A DNA stretch of 19,707 bases, taken from assembly GCA_014376425.1 (NCBI GenBank), contig JACMRO010000275.1:1-19707 (forward strand). Reading direction: 5' to 3'. The stretch comes from Rubritepida sp. GTDB lineage: Bacteria; Pseudomonadota; Alphaproteobacteria; Acetobacterales; Acetobacteraceae. Below the pieces are notes generated by a model. That model was not told the DNA's origin, did no database searches, and saw only the letters and a program-made list of their open reading frames with translations. Positions 8,001 to 13,909 of this stretch are shown here, in pieces; positions within the stretch are counted from its first letter, which is position 1, and every line of letters starts with the position of its first letter. Made by a program: the position numbers and the translations under genes.

Positions 8001-9296
8001 GTGACCCCCGCTGGCGCACAGATCCTCAAGGATATCCAGTGGATCAGCTTCACCGACCAGAACGTCCATCTGCCGGGCGTGGCCGACGGCCCAGGTGCGG
8101 TGCTGTTCGGCACCGCGTCGGGCGACCAGTTCCAGGTCACCAACAACCATGACCTGATCGTCGAACGGCCCGGCCAGGGCCAGGACACTGCCTGGGTCGC
8201 GGTAAATGGCTGGACGTTGTCGCCAGAGGTGGAGAATGGCCGCCTTTATGGCCAGGCCGCGGACCTTACAGGCAATGCGATGGACAATGTGCTGGTGGCG
8301 AATGCGACCACGGCCTCGGCCCTGTACGGCGGCCGCGGTAATGACGACCTGTGGGGCGGCACCGGCGCCGATACGCTGGATGGCGGCGCTGGCGACGACG
8401 TGCTCCGTTCCGGCAGCGGCGTCACCGCCATGGTGGGCGGCGCGGGCAACGACCAGTTCGTGGTCAATAACGCGGCCGACAGTATCGTTGAAAAATCCGG
8501 CGAGGGCATCGATACCGCCTGGGTCGGCGTCTCGGGATGGACGGTGTCGGACAATGTTGAAATCGTGCGGCTGTTCGGCGGCGTGACCTCGGTCACGCTG
8601 GGCAGCAGCGGCGCGCAGGTCGTGGCCGATGCGTCGGGCTCCACCATCGTGGCCCAGCTTGGTGACAACGTCTTCTGGGGCAATGGCGGCGCGGACACCT
8701 TCGTGGGCGGCGCCGGCCAGGACATCTTCTACGCCGGCGGCGGCGTGACCAGGATGTATGGCGGCGCCGGCCACGACTCATTCATCGTCCGCAACGTGGC
8801 GGACCAGGTGTTCGAGAATCTGGGTGAGGGCCTCGACACCGCCTATGTCACGGTGAATGGCTGGACGGTGGGTGACCATGTCGAGGTCGCCTATCTGACC
8901 GCCACTGCGACGGCGCTAACCGGCAATGCCACCGGCACTAACCTGGTGGCGAACTCCACAGCCGCCTCGACGCTGACGGCCGGCGCCGGGCAGACGATCT
9001 TCTGGGGGTCGGGCTTTGACGACACCTTCAACGCAGGGCCTGGTGGCAGCATCATCTATGGCTATGGGGGTGCGGATGATTTCCACTTCGGCGTCCCCCA
9101 TTGGGGAACGGCGGAAGTCGCCGATTTCAGCCATGCCGAGGGCGACCAGCTCGACTTCCGGGGCAGCGGCATCACGGCTGTGGGCCAGCTCACCGTCACC
9201 AACTACGCCGACAAGGTGCATGTGCAGCACGGCGCCGACCAGATCATCCTGTACGGCGTGACCGCGCCACTGGTGGCGAGCGACTTCATCTTCTGA
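5031..9296 (+). CDS. Large DUF11/SdrD-B/RTX mosaic surface protein, probable type I secretion substrate
   Basis: This 1421-residue protein lacks an N-terminal Sec signal. In order I see: a unique N-terminal region (1-231); two tandem DUF11-type beta-sandwich repeats (232-370 and 371-505) each starting DLS[IV]IKSDNA; an SdrD-B/Cna-B-like domain (506-620) opening KVSGNVFLD with DVNGNYQF; an Asn-substituted RTX-like ladder (650-726); a middle region with canonical RTX turns (GNAGDDLALGG, GAGNDTYVGGRGNDIF, 917-950); three 108-109 residue repeats from 1041; and a C-terminal beta-rich tail ending in SDFIF. RTX nonapeptides bind Ca2+ and fold after export, and a C-terminal uncleaved signal fits type I secretion. 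An adhesin or biofilm-matrix role is inferred. The ATG at 5031 follows GGGAGCAGGAG; a GTG at 4998 is a weaker alternative. No ABC/MFP/TolC exporter genes are nearby. Confidence 0.88.
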   Translation: MSGGSYTVRWSAADPELNKGPLAPTYDKLTPAEYLATHGSYPVGFATDPLANAESATPAGANDSVSSLAPKGMELGQIVPFFLTVTVSGSTLPENGTITINPYWLTKTTNGGDFGFDPAYKVLAAFVDRGDPVFTDPGLNATVSAFTSAVTNSGTSNEQIQGAITLSGLNSGDRVTVEIWVVLKDVLPPGGVTGNVQTGLLNAVTAAGDTISTGNQTVPLLRTQDFYNASADLSIIKSDNADSVTSGQDADPTLYPGDTFTYYLKAANLSTDTVANGVIVTDALPAGVTFLSATGGGSLSGSNVTWSLGGVSPLETVNLAVTVRVNTATTAGTILTNTASITAFTQDPDTANNTNTENTAILSPVIPARADLSVIKSDNAASVTAGQDADPTIYAGSTFTYTIRAANAGTDAAANVVVSDALPAGVTFVSATGGGTLTGSTVNWNVGSLAAGTSQTYTVTVRVDNATLAGSLANTATITSSTFDPDTANNTNTENTQVLAPVIPGKVSGNVFLDLPPGICNYKLPDAVFAGIKVELISAAGQLVATTLTDVNGNYQFNTVLPGQYLERFTNPDGTVFTQPKVAGTLNPRDSDVNPNGLTDVFSIVSGGEVKMVNAGLDYAGVGLTGLQPIHLPDGGGSYNFNNAGAYAIGGKGSYNMMGNGGSVYFIGGTGANNLQGSGSSGAILMGGGGANIMEGTGGRDIIIGGCGPNNMQGLGSNNFQGLGGGHACWPYDLLVGGVQNDIITSNSGRAIIIGGRGDDALDGQGVFVGGPNQGTVSFDGTSITAYAVGDHLKLSGLSTVHYQVGDGVQWIENFNPGRGDTIEVWGHAAPTATGLVNGQYVMYFGPNSAIVLNGYQPQNGSLNGVNYHPGQSSMPGAFGHLDALPPVILTAGQDSFTGSQGDDIALGTHAFTTFLGNAGDDLALGGDGGNLSIDGAGNDTYVGGRGNDIFRLTEGSNEVIGCDGNNVVQLGVTRAQATITPNANGTFTVVTPAGAQILKDIQWISFTDQNVHLPGVADGPGAVLFGTASGDQFQVTNNHDLIVERPGQGQDTAWVAVNGWTLSPEVENGRLYGQAADLTGNAMDNVLVANATTASALYGGRGNDDLWGGTGADTLDGGAGDDVLRSGSGVTAMVGGAGNDQFVVNNAADSIVEKSGEGIDTAWVGVSGWTVSDNVEIVRLFGGVTSVTLGSSGAQVVADASGSTIVAQLGDNVFWGNGGADTFVGGAGQDIFYAGGGVTRMYGGAGHDSFIVRNVADQVFENLGEGLDTAYVTVNGWTVGDHVEVAYLTATATALTGNATGTNLVANSTAASTLTAGAGQTIFWGSGFDDTFNAGPGGSIIYGYGGADDFHFGVPHWGTAEVADFSHAEGDQLDFRGSGITAVGQLTVTNYADKVHVQHGADQIILYGVTAPLVASDFIF
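5724..6545 (+). repeat. Two tandem 139-residue DUF11-type repeats (417-bp period)
   Basis: The copies start at 5724 and 6141 and are clearly related at DNA level, for example in the segments encoding DLS-IKSDNA, SVT-GQDADPT and DPDTANNTNTENT. DUF11 domains are extracellular beta-sandwich modules found in bacterial and archaeal surface proteins, where they act as stalk segments. The high similarity suggests recent duplication or ongoing homogenisation. Confidence 0.9.
6978..7208 (+). repeat. Gly-rich nonapeptide ladder resembling RTX with Asn in place of Asp
   Basis: Residues 650-726 of the surface protein read as successive nine-residue turns: GGKGSYNMM, GNGGSVYFI, GGTGANNLQ, GSGSSGAIL, then GGGGANIME, GTGGRDIII, GGCGPNNMQ and an eight-residue GLGSNNFQ. 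Canonical RTX turns are GGxGxDxxx; here the Ca2+-ligand Asp is nearly always Asn or Ser. A beta-roll shape with weak or no calcium binding is inferred. Confidence 0.7.
8151..9100 (+). repeat. Three 108-109 residue RTX-associated repeats
   Basis: Units begin at 8151, 8478 and 8802 (spacings 327 and 324 bp). Each opens with D-x-[IV]-[VF]-E-x-x-G-x-G-x-DTA[WY], continues with a G-W-T segment and V-E, and ends in RTX turns such as GGAGNDQF or GGAGHDSF. This VE-x-x-G-x-G-x-DT element with adjacent RTX motifs is common in alphaproteobacterial calcium-binding exoproteins. The third unit is the most diverged and runs into the C-terminal secretion region. Confidence 0.85.
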
Positions 9297-9316
9297 CGTC
9301 GCCGAGATGGGGATGA

Positions 9317-9352
9317 GGCGCGGCGGCGGGGCGCAGGTTCCGCCGCCGCGCC
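9317..9352. terminator. GC-rich hairpin between convergent surface-protein and amidase genes
   Basis: A perfect 13-bp inverted repeat, GGCGCGGCGGCGG (9317-9329) and its complement (9340-9352), encloses a 10-nt loop. It starts 20 bp after the surface-protein stop and lies beyond the amidase stop on the other strand, so it could stop transcription from both sides. Neither side has a T-tract, so it is not a textbook intrinsic terminator; GC-rich alphaproteobacteria often use such stems. Confidence 0.55.
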
Positions 9353-9452
9353 CGTGCCGCCGCGTAAGTGCCCGGGCGGCAGGGATGCTCCGCTCAGCCT
9401 GCCGGTGCGCGGTGCCGCGGCTAGACTGGCGCTGCGGGTCCGCCGCGCGTCG

Positions 9453-10829
9453 TCAGATCGGCGGCCGCCGCGCCCGGAAGTCGGTCGCCCGTTCGAAGGC
9501 GTGTCCCGCCGCCAGTACCCCCGCATCGTCGAACGGCTTGCCCACGATCTGCATCGACACCGGCAGCCCACCCACGCCGAAGCCGGTGCACACGCTCAGC
9601 GCCGGCCAGCCCGTGACGTTGAAGGGAATGGTGAAATTGGGCGCGTCCAGGCTGGCCCATTTGGCCACCGCGTGGATCGGCGGCGCCTCGCCCACGGCGG
9701 AGGCGGTGATCAGCAGATCCACACCAGCGGTCGCGGCGACGGTACGGTTTATCAGGTCGCGCCGGCGGCGCTGCGCCTGCAGGTAGTCGGCGCCGGTGAC
9801 CAGGGCGCCCAGCGCCAGCCGGTGGCGCATGAACTCGCCGTATTTCTCGGGGCTGCCGCGCATCCAGCCCTCGTGAATGGCGAAGGCCTCGGCAATCAGG
9901 ATCACCCAGCCGGTGGCGTTAAACTCAGCCAGCGGCGGCAGGGTCACGTCGGTAACGGTGGCGCCGGCCGCGCGCAGCACCACCAGCGCGTCCTCGATGC
10001 CCCGCAGCGTGGCGGGGCTGGCCGGGTTGTCCCGCTCGTGGAAGTGGCGAACCACGCCGATGCGGCGGCCGCGCACACCCGACGCCAGGGCCGCGTGGAA
10101 ATCCGGCACCGGATGGCGCGCGCTCGCGGGGTCTGCGGCGTCGTGCCCGGCCATCGCCTGCAGCAGGAAAGCCAGATCCTCCACCGTCCACGCCATCGGC
10201 CCGGCATGGTCCAGCGTCTGCGCCAGCGGCAGGATGCCGGTGCGCGGGCACAGCCCGTAGGTGGGCTTGATGCCGGCGATGCCGCACAATGCGGCGGGGC
10301 CACGGATGCTGCCGCCGGTGTCGCTGCCGGTGCCGCCCATGATGATGCCGGCCGCCACCGCGGCGCCGGTGCCCGAGCTGCTGCCGGCGGTGAAGCGTTC
10401 GGTGTCCCAGGGGTTGCGGGCGGGCGGCCAGGGCAAGTCGAAGCTGGGGCCACCGAAGGCAAATTCATGCGTCGCCAGCTTGCCCAGCGAGACGGCACCG
10501 GCCTGCGCCAGCGTCCGCACCGTTGTCGCATCGTGACCGGGGATGAAGTGTTCGAGCTGGGCCGAATGCGCCGTCGTGGGGATGCCCGCGGTGCAATAGA
10601 TGTCCTTGTGCGCGATGGGAATGCCATCCAGCGGGCCGCGCAGGCTGCCTGCCATCTGCCGCGCCTCGGCAGCGCGGGCGGCGGCCAGCGCCGGCTCGGG
10701 CGTCAACCGGATGAAGGCGTGCAGCCGCCCGTCCAGTGCAGCGGCGCGGTCCAGCCCGGCCTGCGCCAGTTCGACCGGGGAGAGTTTTTTGGCCGCGATC
10801 AGCGCGGCGGCCTGCGCGATGCTGTACAT
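9453..10829 (-). CDS. Amidase-signature family hydrolase (AtzE/GatA-like)
   Basis: This 458-residue enzyme has the complete amidase-signature catalytic set: Lys75 in GIPIAHKD, cis-Ser150 in TAGSSSGTG and nucleophile Ser174 in GSDTGGSIRGP, with the same Lys-Ser-Ser spacing (75 and 24) as GatA-type enzymes. Such enzymes hydrolyse amides, carbamoyl or biuret-like compounds, or transamidate in GatCAB. This is not likely to be GatA itself, because the partner upstream is a DUF4089/AtzG-like protein and no gatB is present. The start is ATG at 10829, whose A is shared with the upstream stop (TGATG); GTG at 10832 is an equally coupled alternative. It is expressed divergently from the ThDP enzyme/ABC importer unit, suggesting the same substrate pathway. 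The substrate is unknown. Confidence 0.92.
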   Translation of the reverse strand: MYSIAQAAALIAAKKLSPVELAQAGLDRAAALDGRLHAFIRLTPEPALAAARAAEARQMAGSLRGPLDGIPIAHKDIYCTAGIPTTAHSAQLEHFIPGHDATTVRTLAQAGAVSLGKLATHEFAFGGPSFDLPWPPARNPWDTERFTAGSSSGTGAAVAAGIIMGGTGSDTGGSIRGPAALCGIAGIKPTYGLCPRTGILPLAQTLDHAGPMAWTVEDLAFLLQAMAGHDAADPASARHPVPDFHAALASGVRGRRIGVVRHFHERDNPASPATLRGIEDALVVLRAAGATVTDVTLPPLAEFNATGWVILIAEAFAIHEGWMRGSPEKYGEFMRHRLALGALVTGADYLQAQRRRRDLINRTVAATAGVDLLITASAVGEAPPIHAVAKWASLDAPNFTIPFNVTGWPALSVCTGFGVGGLPVSMQIVGKPFDDAGVLAAGHAFERATDFRARRPPI

Positions 10830-11005
10830 CACGCGCCGGCCACGAAGACGATCGCGGGTTCCGCCTCGGGCGGGATGGGCGGCGTGCGGATCAGCGCCAG
10901 CATGGGCGACAGCTTACCATAGGCGCCGGCCAGGTCGGCATGCTCCGCGGCACCCAGGATGATGCCGACAGCTTCCAGCCGCACCGCGATCTCGTTCGAC
11001 GTCAT
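10829..11005 (-). CDS. AtzG-like DUF4089 protein, putative small partner of the amidase
   Basis: This is a 58-residue frame easily missed because of its size. It begins MTSNEIAVRLEAVG and ends with EPAIVFVAGA, resembling the E-P-A-x-x-F tail of DUF4089 proteins, which precede amidase genes. In Pseudomonas cyanuric-acid catabolism AtzG, a GatC-like protein, is required for AtzE folding and activity. Here the stop codon shares its last base with the amidase ATG, as expected for a stoichiometric complex. An in-frame TAA four codons upstream fixes the ATG at 11005 as the only start; its ribosome-binding site is poor (CTGGGG about ten bases upstream). Family assignment rests on size, tail motif and position. 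Confidence 0.75.
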   Translation of the reverse strand: MTSNEIAVRLEAVGIILGAAEHADLAGAYGKLSPMLALIRTPPIPPEAEPAIVFVAGA

Positions 11006-11043
11006 GCCACAAACCCCAGGTTACAGCACCATGGTGGAACCAG

Positions 11044-11073
11044 CCGGCGGCGGAGGTCCAGCGCCGCCTCCGG
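11044..11073. promoter_or_regulatory. Imperfect inverted repeat in divergent amidase/ThDP-enzyme control region
   Basis: CCGGCGGCGG (11044-11053) pairs with CCGCCTCCGG (11064-11073) with one mismatch across a 10-nt loop. It sits in the 203-bp gap between two divergent units and could be an operator or an RNA hairpin in the amidase leader. High local G+C makes chance pairing fairly likely. Confidence 0.3.
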
Positions 11074-11139
11074 ATCGATCGCACCATCTCGACCGCCCTG
11101 CCCGGCGCCGCGCCGCGTTGGCCGGTCGCGGGTCGGTGG

Positions 11140-11169
11140 TTGCGTGGCAGCGCGCCACCGGTCTAGCCT
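11140..11169 (+). promoter_or_regulatory. Candidate promoter of the ThDP enzyme/ABC transporter operon
   Basis: TTGCGT (11140-11145) and TAGCCT (11164-11169) are 18 bp apart, about 40 bp before the ATG at 11209. Such pairs resemble housekeeping promoters of GC-rich alphaproteobacteria. No regulator gene is present in the window to suggest an inducer. Confidence 0.35.
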
Positions 11170-11208
11170 CATCTCAAGGCGGGCAAGAACCGCAGCGGAG
11201 GGTGCGCA

Positions 11209-12840
11209 ATGAAGGTGGGCGAGGCGATCGCGGAGATCATGCGCCGCGAGGGCGTTCAGATCCTCACCGGCTACCCGGTGAACCACTTGATCGAGAGCTG
11301 CGCCGCCATCGACATCCGCCCGGTGATGGTGCGGCAGGAGCGCATCGGCCTGCACATGGCCGACGCCATCTCACGGGTGACGTCGGGCCGGACGCTCGGC
11401 GCCTTTTGCATGCAGCACGGGCCGGGCGCAGAGAACGCCTATGGTGGCGTGGCCCAGTGTTATGGCGAGAGCATACCGGTGCTGGTGCTGCCGATGGGCT
11501 ATGCGCGGCGGATCGCGCACATCAAGCCGAACTTCTCCTCCACCGTGCAGATGGCGGGCATCACCAAGTCGACCGAGCAGGTGATGCTGGCCTCTGAGGT
11601 GCCGGCGATCATGCGCCGCGCTTTCTCGCGCCTGCGCAATGGCCGCGGCGGACCGGTGCTGGTGGAAATCCCCACCGACATGTTCGATGAGGAACTGCCG
11701 GGCGAGCTGGTCTACGAGCCGGTGCTCACCGCCCGCTATGCGCCCGACCCGGCCGATGTGAAGCGTGCCGCCGCCGCACTGCGGGAAGCGAAGCGCCTGG
11801 TCATTTACGCCGGCACCGGGGTGCACTGGGCCCGCGCCTGGCCGCAGCTACGCGCGCTGGCGGAGAAGCTGGGCGCGCCGGTTACCACCAGCCTGGGCGG
11901 CAAGTCGAGCTTCCCGGAGGATCATCCGCTGGCGCTGGGTACCGCGGGACTGGCATCGCCCGCGCCGGTGCGTCACTTCCTGGACGCGGCGGATGTAATC
12001 TTCGGCATTGGCTGCTCCTTCACCGAAACCAGCTTCGGTGTTCCCTTCCCGCCAAAGGCCAATCCCGGCGTGCGGATCATCCACGCGACGCTGGACCCGG
12101 ACCATCTCAACAAGGACACCCGGGCCGAGATCGGCCTGGTGGGTGACGCCGGCCTGACTCTGGATGCGCTGCTGGCCGAGCTGGATATGCCCACCCGCGA
12201 CCCAGCCCCGGTGGCGGCGGAGATCGAGCGGGTGCGCACACCCTGGCTGGCACAATGGGCGGCCAAGCGCGATTGCGAGGATGCGCCGCTCAACCCCTAC
12301 CGCGTGCTGCGCGACCTGTGGCGCACCGTGGATGTCGACCGCACCATCATCACCCATGACGCGGGCAGCCCGCGTGACCAGCTCAGCCCTTTCTGGATCA
12401 GCCGCACACCGCTCAGCTACCTGGGCTGGGGCAAGACGACGCAGCTGGGCTACGGGCTGGGGCTGGCCATGGGTGCCAAGCTGGCCGCGCCAGACAAGCT
12501 TTGCATAAACGTCTGGGGCGACGCCGCCATCGGCTTCACGGGCATGGATTTCGAGACGGCGGTGCGCGAGCGCATCCCCATCCTGTCGATCCTGCTGAAC
12601 AATTTCTGCATGGCGATCGAGCTGAAGATCATGGCCGGCAGCACCGCCAAGTACCGGACGACCGACATCTCCGGCGATTATGCTGCGATGGCGCGCGCCT
12701 TCGGCGGTTATGGCGAGCGGGTCGAGCAGCCGGGCGACATCATACCCGCCATCCGGCGCGGCATCGCCGCCACCCAGGCCGGCCAGCCGGCGCTGCTGGA
12801 ATTCATTACCTCGAAGGAAACACAGGTGTCGCGTCTCTGA
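11209..12840 (+). CDS. Thiamine-diphosphate-dependent enzyme, acetolactate synthase-like, substrate unknown
   Basis: This 543-residue protein has the three-domain order of the acetolactate synthase/decarboxylase family. The N-terminal pyrimidine-binding domain contains the conserved activating Glu (Glu44 in VRQERIG) and QHGPGAENAYGG. A central Rossmann-like domain follows. The C-terminal diphosphate-binding domain carries the Mg/ThDP motif GDA (437-439) to NN (464-465). GDA replaces the common GDG, which is tolerated in this superfamily. It is probably a 2-oxoacid decarboxylase, carboligase or C-C lyase; it lacks features needed to call it IlvB, and no small subunit is adjacent. GGAGGG lies seven bases before the ATG. 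Its TGA overlaps the ATG of the transporter ATPase gene by one base (TGATG), linking it to an importer rather than to branched-chain amino-acid synthesis. Confidence 0.9.
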   Translation: MKVGEAIAEIMRREGVQILTGYPVNHLIESCAAIDIRPVMVRQERIGLHMADAISRVTSGRTLGAFCMQHGPGAENAYGGVAQCYGESIPVLVLPMGYARRIAHIKPNFSSTVQMAGITKSTEQVMLASEVPAIMRRAFSRLRNGRGGPVLVEIPTDMFDEELPGELVYEPVLTARYAPDPADVKRAAAALREAKRLVIYAGTGVHWARAWPQLRALAEKLGAPVTTSLGGKSSFPEDHPLALGTAGLASPAPVRHFLDAADVIFGIGCSFTETSFGVPFPPKANPGVRIIHATLDPDHLNKDTRAEIGLVGDAGLTLDALLAELDMPTRDPAPVAAEIERVRTPWLAQWAAKRDCEDAPLNPYRVLRDLWRTVDVDRTIITHDAGSPRDQLSPFWISRTPLSYLGWGKTTQLGYGLGLAMGAKLAAPDKLCINVWGDAAIGFTGMDFETAVRERIPILSILLNNFCMAIELKIMAGSTAKYRTTDISGDYAAMARAFGGYGERVEQPGDIIPAIRRGIAATQAGQPALLEFITSKETQVSRL

Positions 12841-13886
12841 TGGCAACCGTCGGTATCCGCAACGTCCATAAATCCTATGGCTCCACCGCCGTGCTGCACG
12901 GCGTCTCCGTGGAGATCGAGGACGGCGAATTCGTCGTGCTCGTGGGCCCCTCGGGCTGCGGCAAGTCCACCCTGCTGCGCATGCTCGCAGGCCTGGAGAA
13001 CATCACCGCGGGCGAGATCCTGATCGGCGACCGGGTGGTCAACAAGGTGCCGCCCAAGGATCGGGACATCGCAATGGTGTTCCAGAACTACGCGCTCTAT
13101 CCGCACATGACCGTCTTCGACAACATGGCGTTCAGCATGAAGCTGGCAAAGGCGCCGGCGGCCGTCATGCAGGCCGAGGTCGGGCGCGCGGCGAAGATCC
13201 TGGGGCTGGAGGACTTTCTGGACCGCTACCCGCGACAGCTATCCGGCGGCCAGCGGCAGCGCGTGGCGATGGGCCGCGCCATCGTCCGCAATCCGCAGGT
13301 CTTCCTGTTCGGCGAGCCGCTGTCCAACCTCGACGCCAAACTGCGCGGGCACATGCGCAGCGAGATGAAGGAGCTGCACCACCGCCTGCGCGTCACCACC
13401 GTCTACGTCACGCACGACCAGATCGAGGCGATGACCATGGCCGACAAGATCGTGGTGATGGATGTGGGGTACATCCGCCAGGCCGGGCCGCCGCTGGAGC
13501 TGTATGACCGGCCGGCCAACCTGTTTGTGGCGGGCTTCATCGGCAGCCCGGCGATGAACCTGCTGCATGGACGGATCGAAGGCGGCGCCTTCCACACCGC
13601 CGATGGCGTGGCCTGGCCCCTGCCCCAACAGAACGCGCCGGAAGGGCCAGCCGTCTACGGCATCCGCCCCGAGCATTTTCGGCTGGCCGGCGATGGCATG
13701 CAGGCGCGCGTGGTCGTGGTGGAGCCCATGGGCAGCGAGACACAGGTAACGCTGCGTATCGGCGAGACGGCGGTGAACGGGGTTTTCCGCGAACGCATCA
13801 CCGCGCGGCCGGGCGATATATTACCGGTGGCGCCGCAAGCCGCGATGGCGCATCTTTTCAGCAAGGAAACCGGAGAGCGGCTCTAA
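12840..13886 (+). CDS. CUT1-type ABC importer ATP-binding protein (UgpC/MalK-like), Walker B Asp replaced by Gly
   Basis: This 348-residue ATPase has Walker A GPSGCGKST (36-44), Q-loop Gln82, signature LSGGQ (134-138), D-loop SNLDA (162-166) and switch His192, followed by a TOBE-type regulatory domain with GIRPEHFRL. It would energise uptake through the two permeases downstream. The Walker B stretch reads VFLFGEP: Gly158 stands where Mg-coordinating Asp is almost universal in this family, while the catalytic Glu159 is kept. A single A-to-G change at 13312 would explain this, so a sequencing error, a natural variant or reduced activity are all possible. The ATG overlaps the stop of the ThDP-enzyme gene by one base. 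The solute-binding protein gene starts 23 bp downstream. Confidence 0.95.
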   Translation: MATVGIRNVHKSYGSTAVLHGVSVEIEDGEFVVLVGPSGCGKSTLLRMLAGLENITAGEILIGDRVVNKVPPKDRDIAMVFQNYALYPHMTVFDNMAFSMKLAKAPAAVMQAEVGRAAKILGLEDFLDRYPRQLSGGQRQRVAMGRAIVRNPQVFLFGEPLSNLDAKLRGHMRSEMKELHHRLRVTTVYVTHDQIEAMTMADKIVVMDVGYIRQAGPPLELYDRPANLFVAGFIGSPAMNLLHGRIEGGAFHTADGVAWPLPQQNAPEGPAVYGIRPEHFRLAGDGMQARVVVVEPMGSETQVTLRIGETAVNGVFRERITARPGDILPVAPQAAMAHLFSKETGERL

Positions 13887-13909
13887 GCCGACCCAAAGGG
13901 AGAAGAAAC

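Noticed and set aside
7575..8774. 399-codon minus-strand frame opposite the RTX region
   Set aside because: Antisense shadow of a repetitive GC-rich gene; the plus strand has clear RTX turns.
5724..9100. Regular repeats considered as a CRISPR array or VNTR
   Set aside because: The repeats are in frame, several hundred bases long or nonapeptide-coded, and lie inside one continuous gene with no spacer pattern or cas genes.
9453..10829. Calling the amidase GatA of the tRNA amidotransferase
   Set aside because: No gatB is present and the upstream partner resembles AtzG/DUF4089 rather than full-length GatC.
9354..10922. 522-codon plus-strand frame opposite the amidase
   Set aside because: No recognisable motif and a His/Arg/Gly-rich composition, whereas the minus strand has the full Lys-Ser-Ser amidase triad.
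11209..12840. Calling the ThDP enzyme IlvB (acetohydroxyacid synthase)
   Set aside because: No regulatory small subunit follows, the gene is coupled to an ABC importer, and the GDA variant and divergent sequence fit a catabolic family member better.
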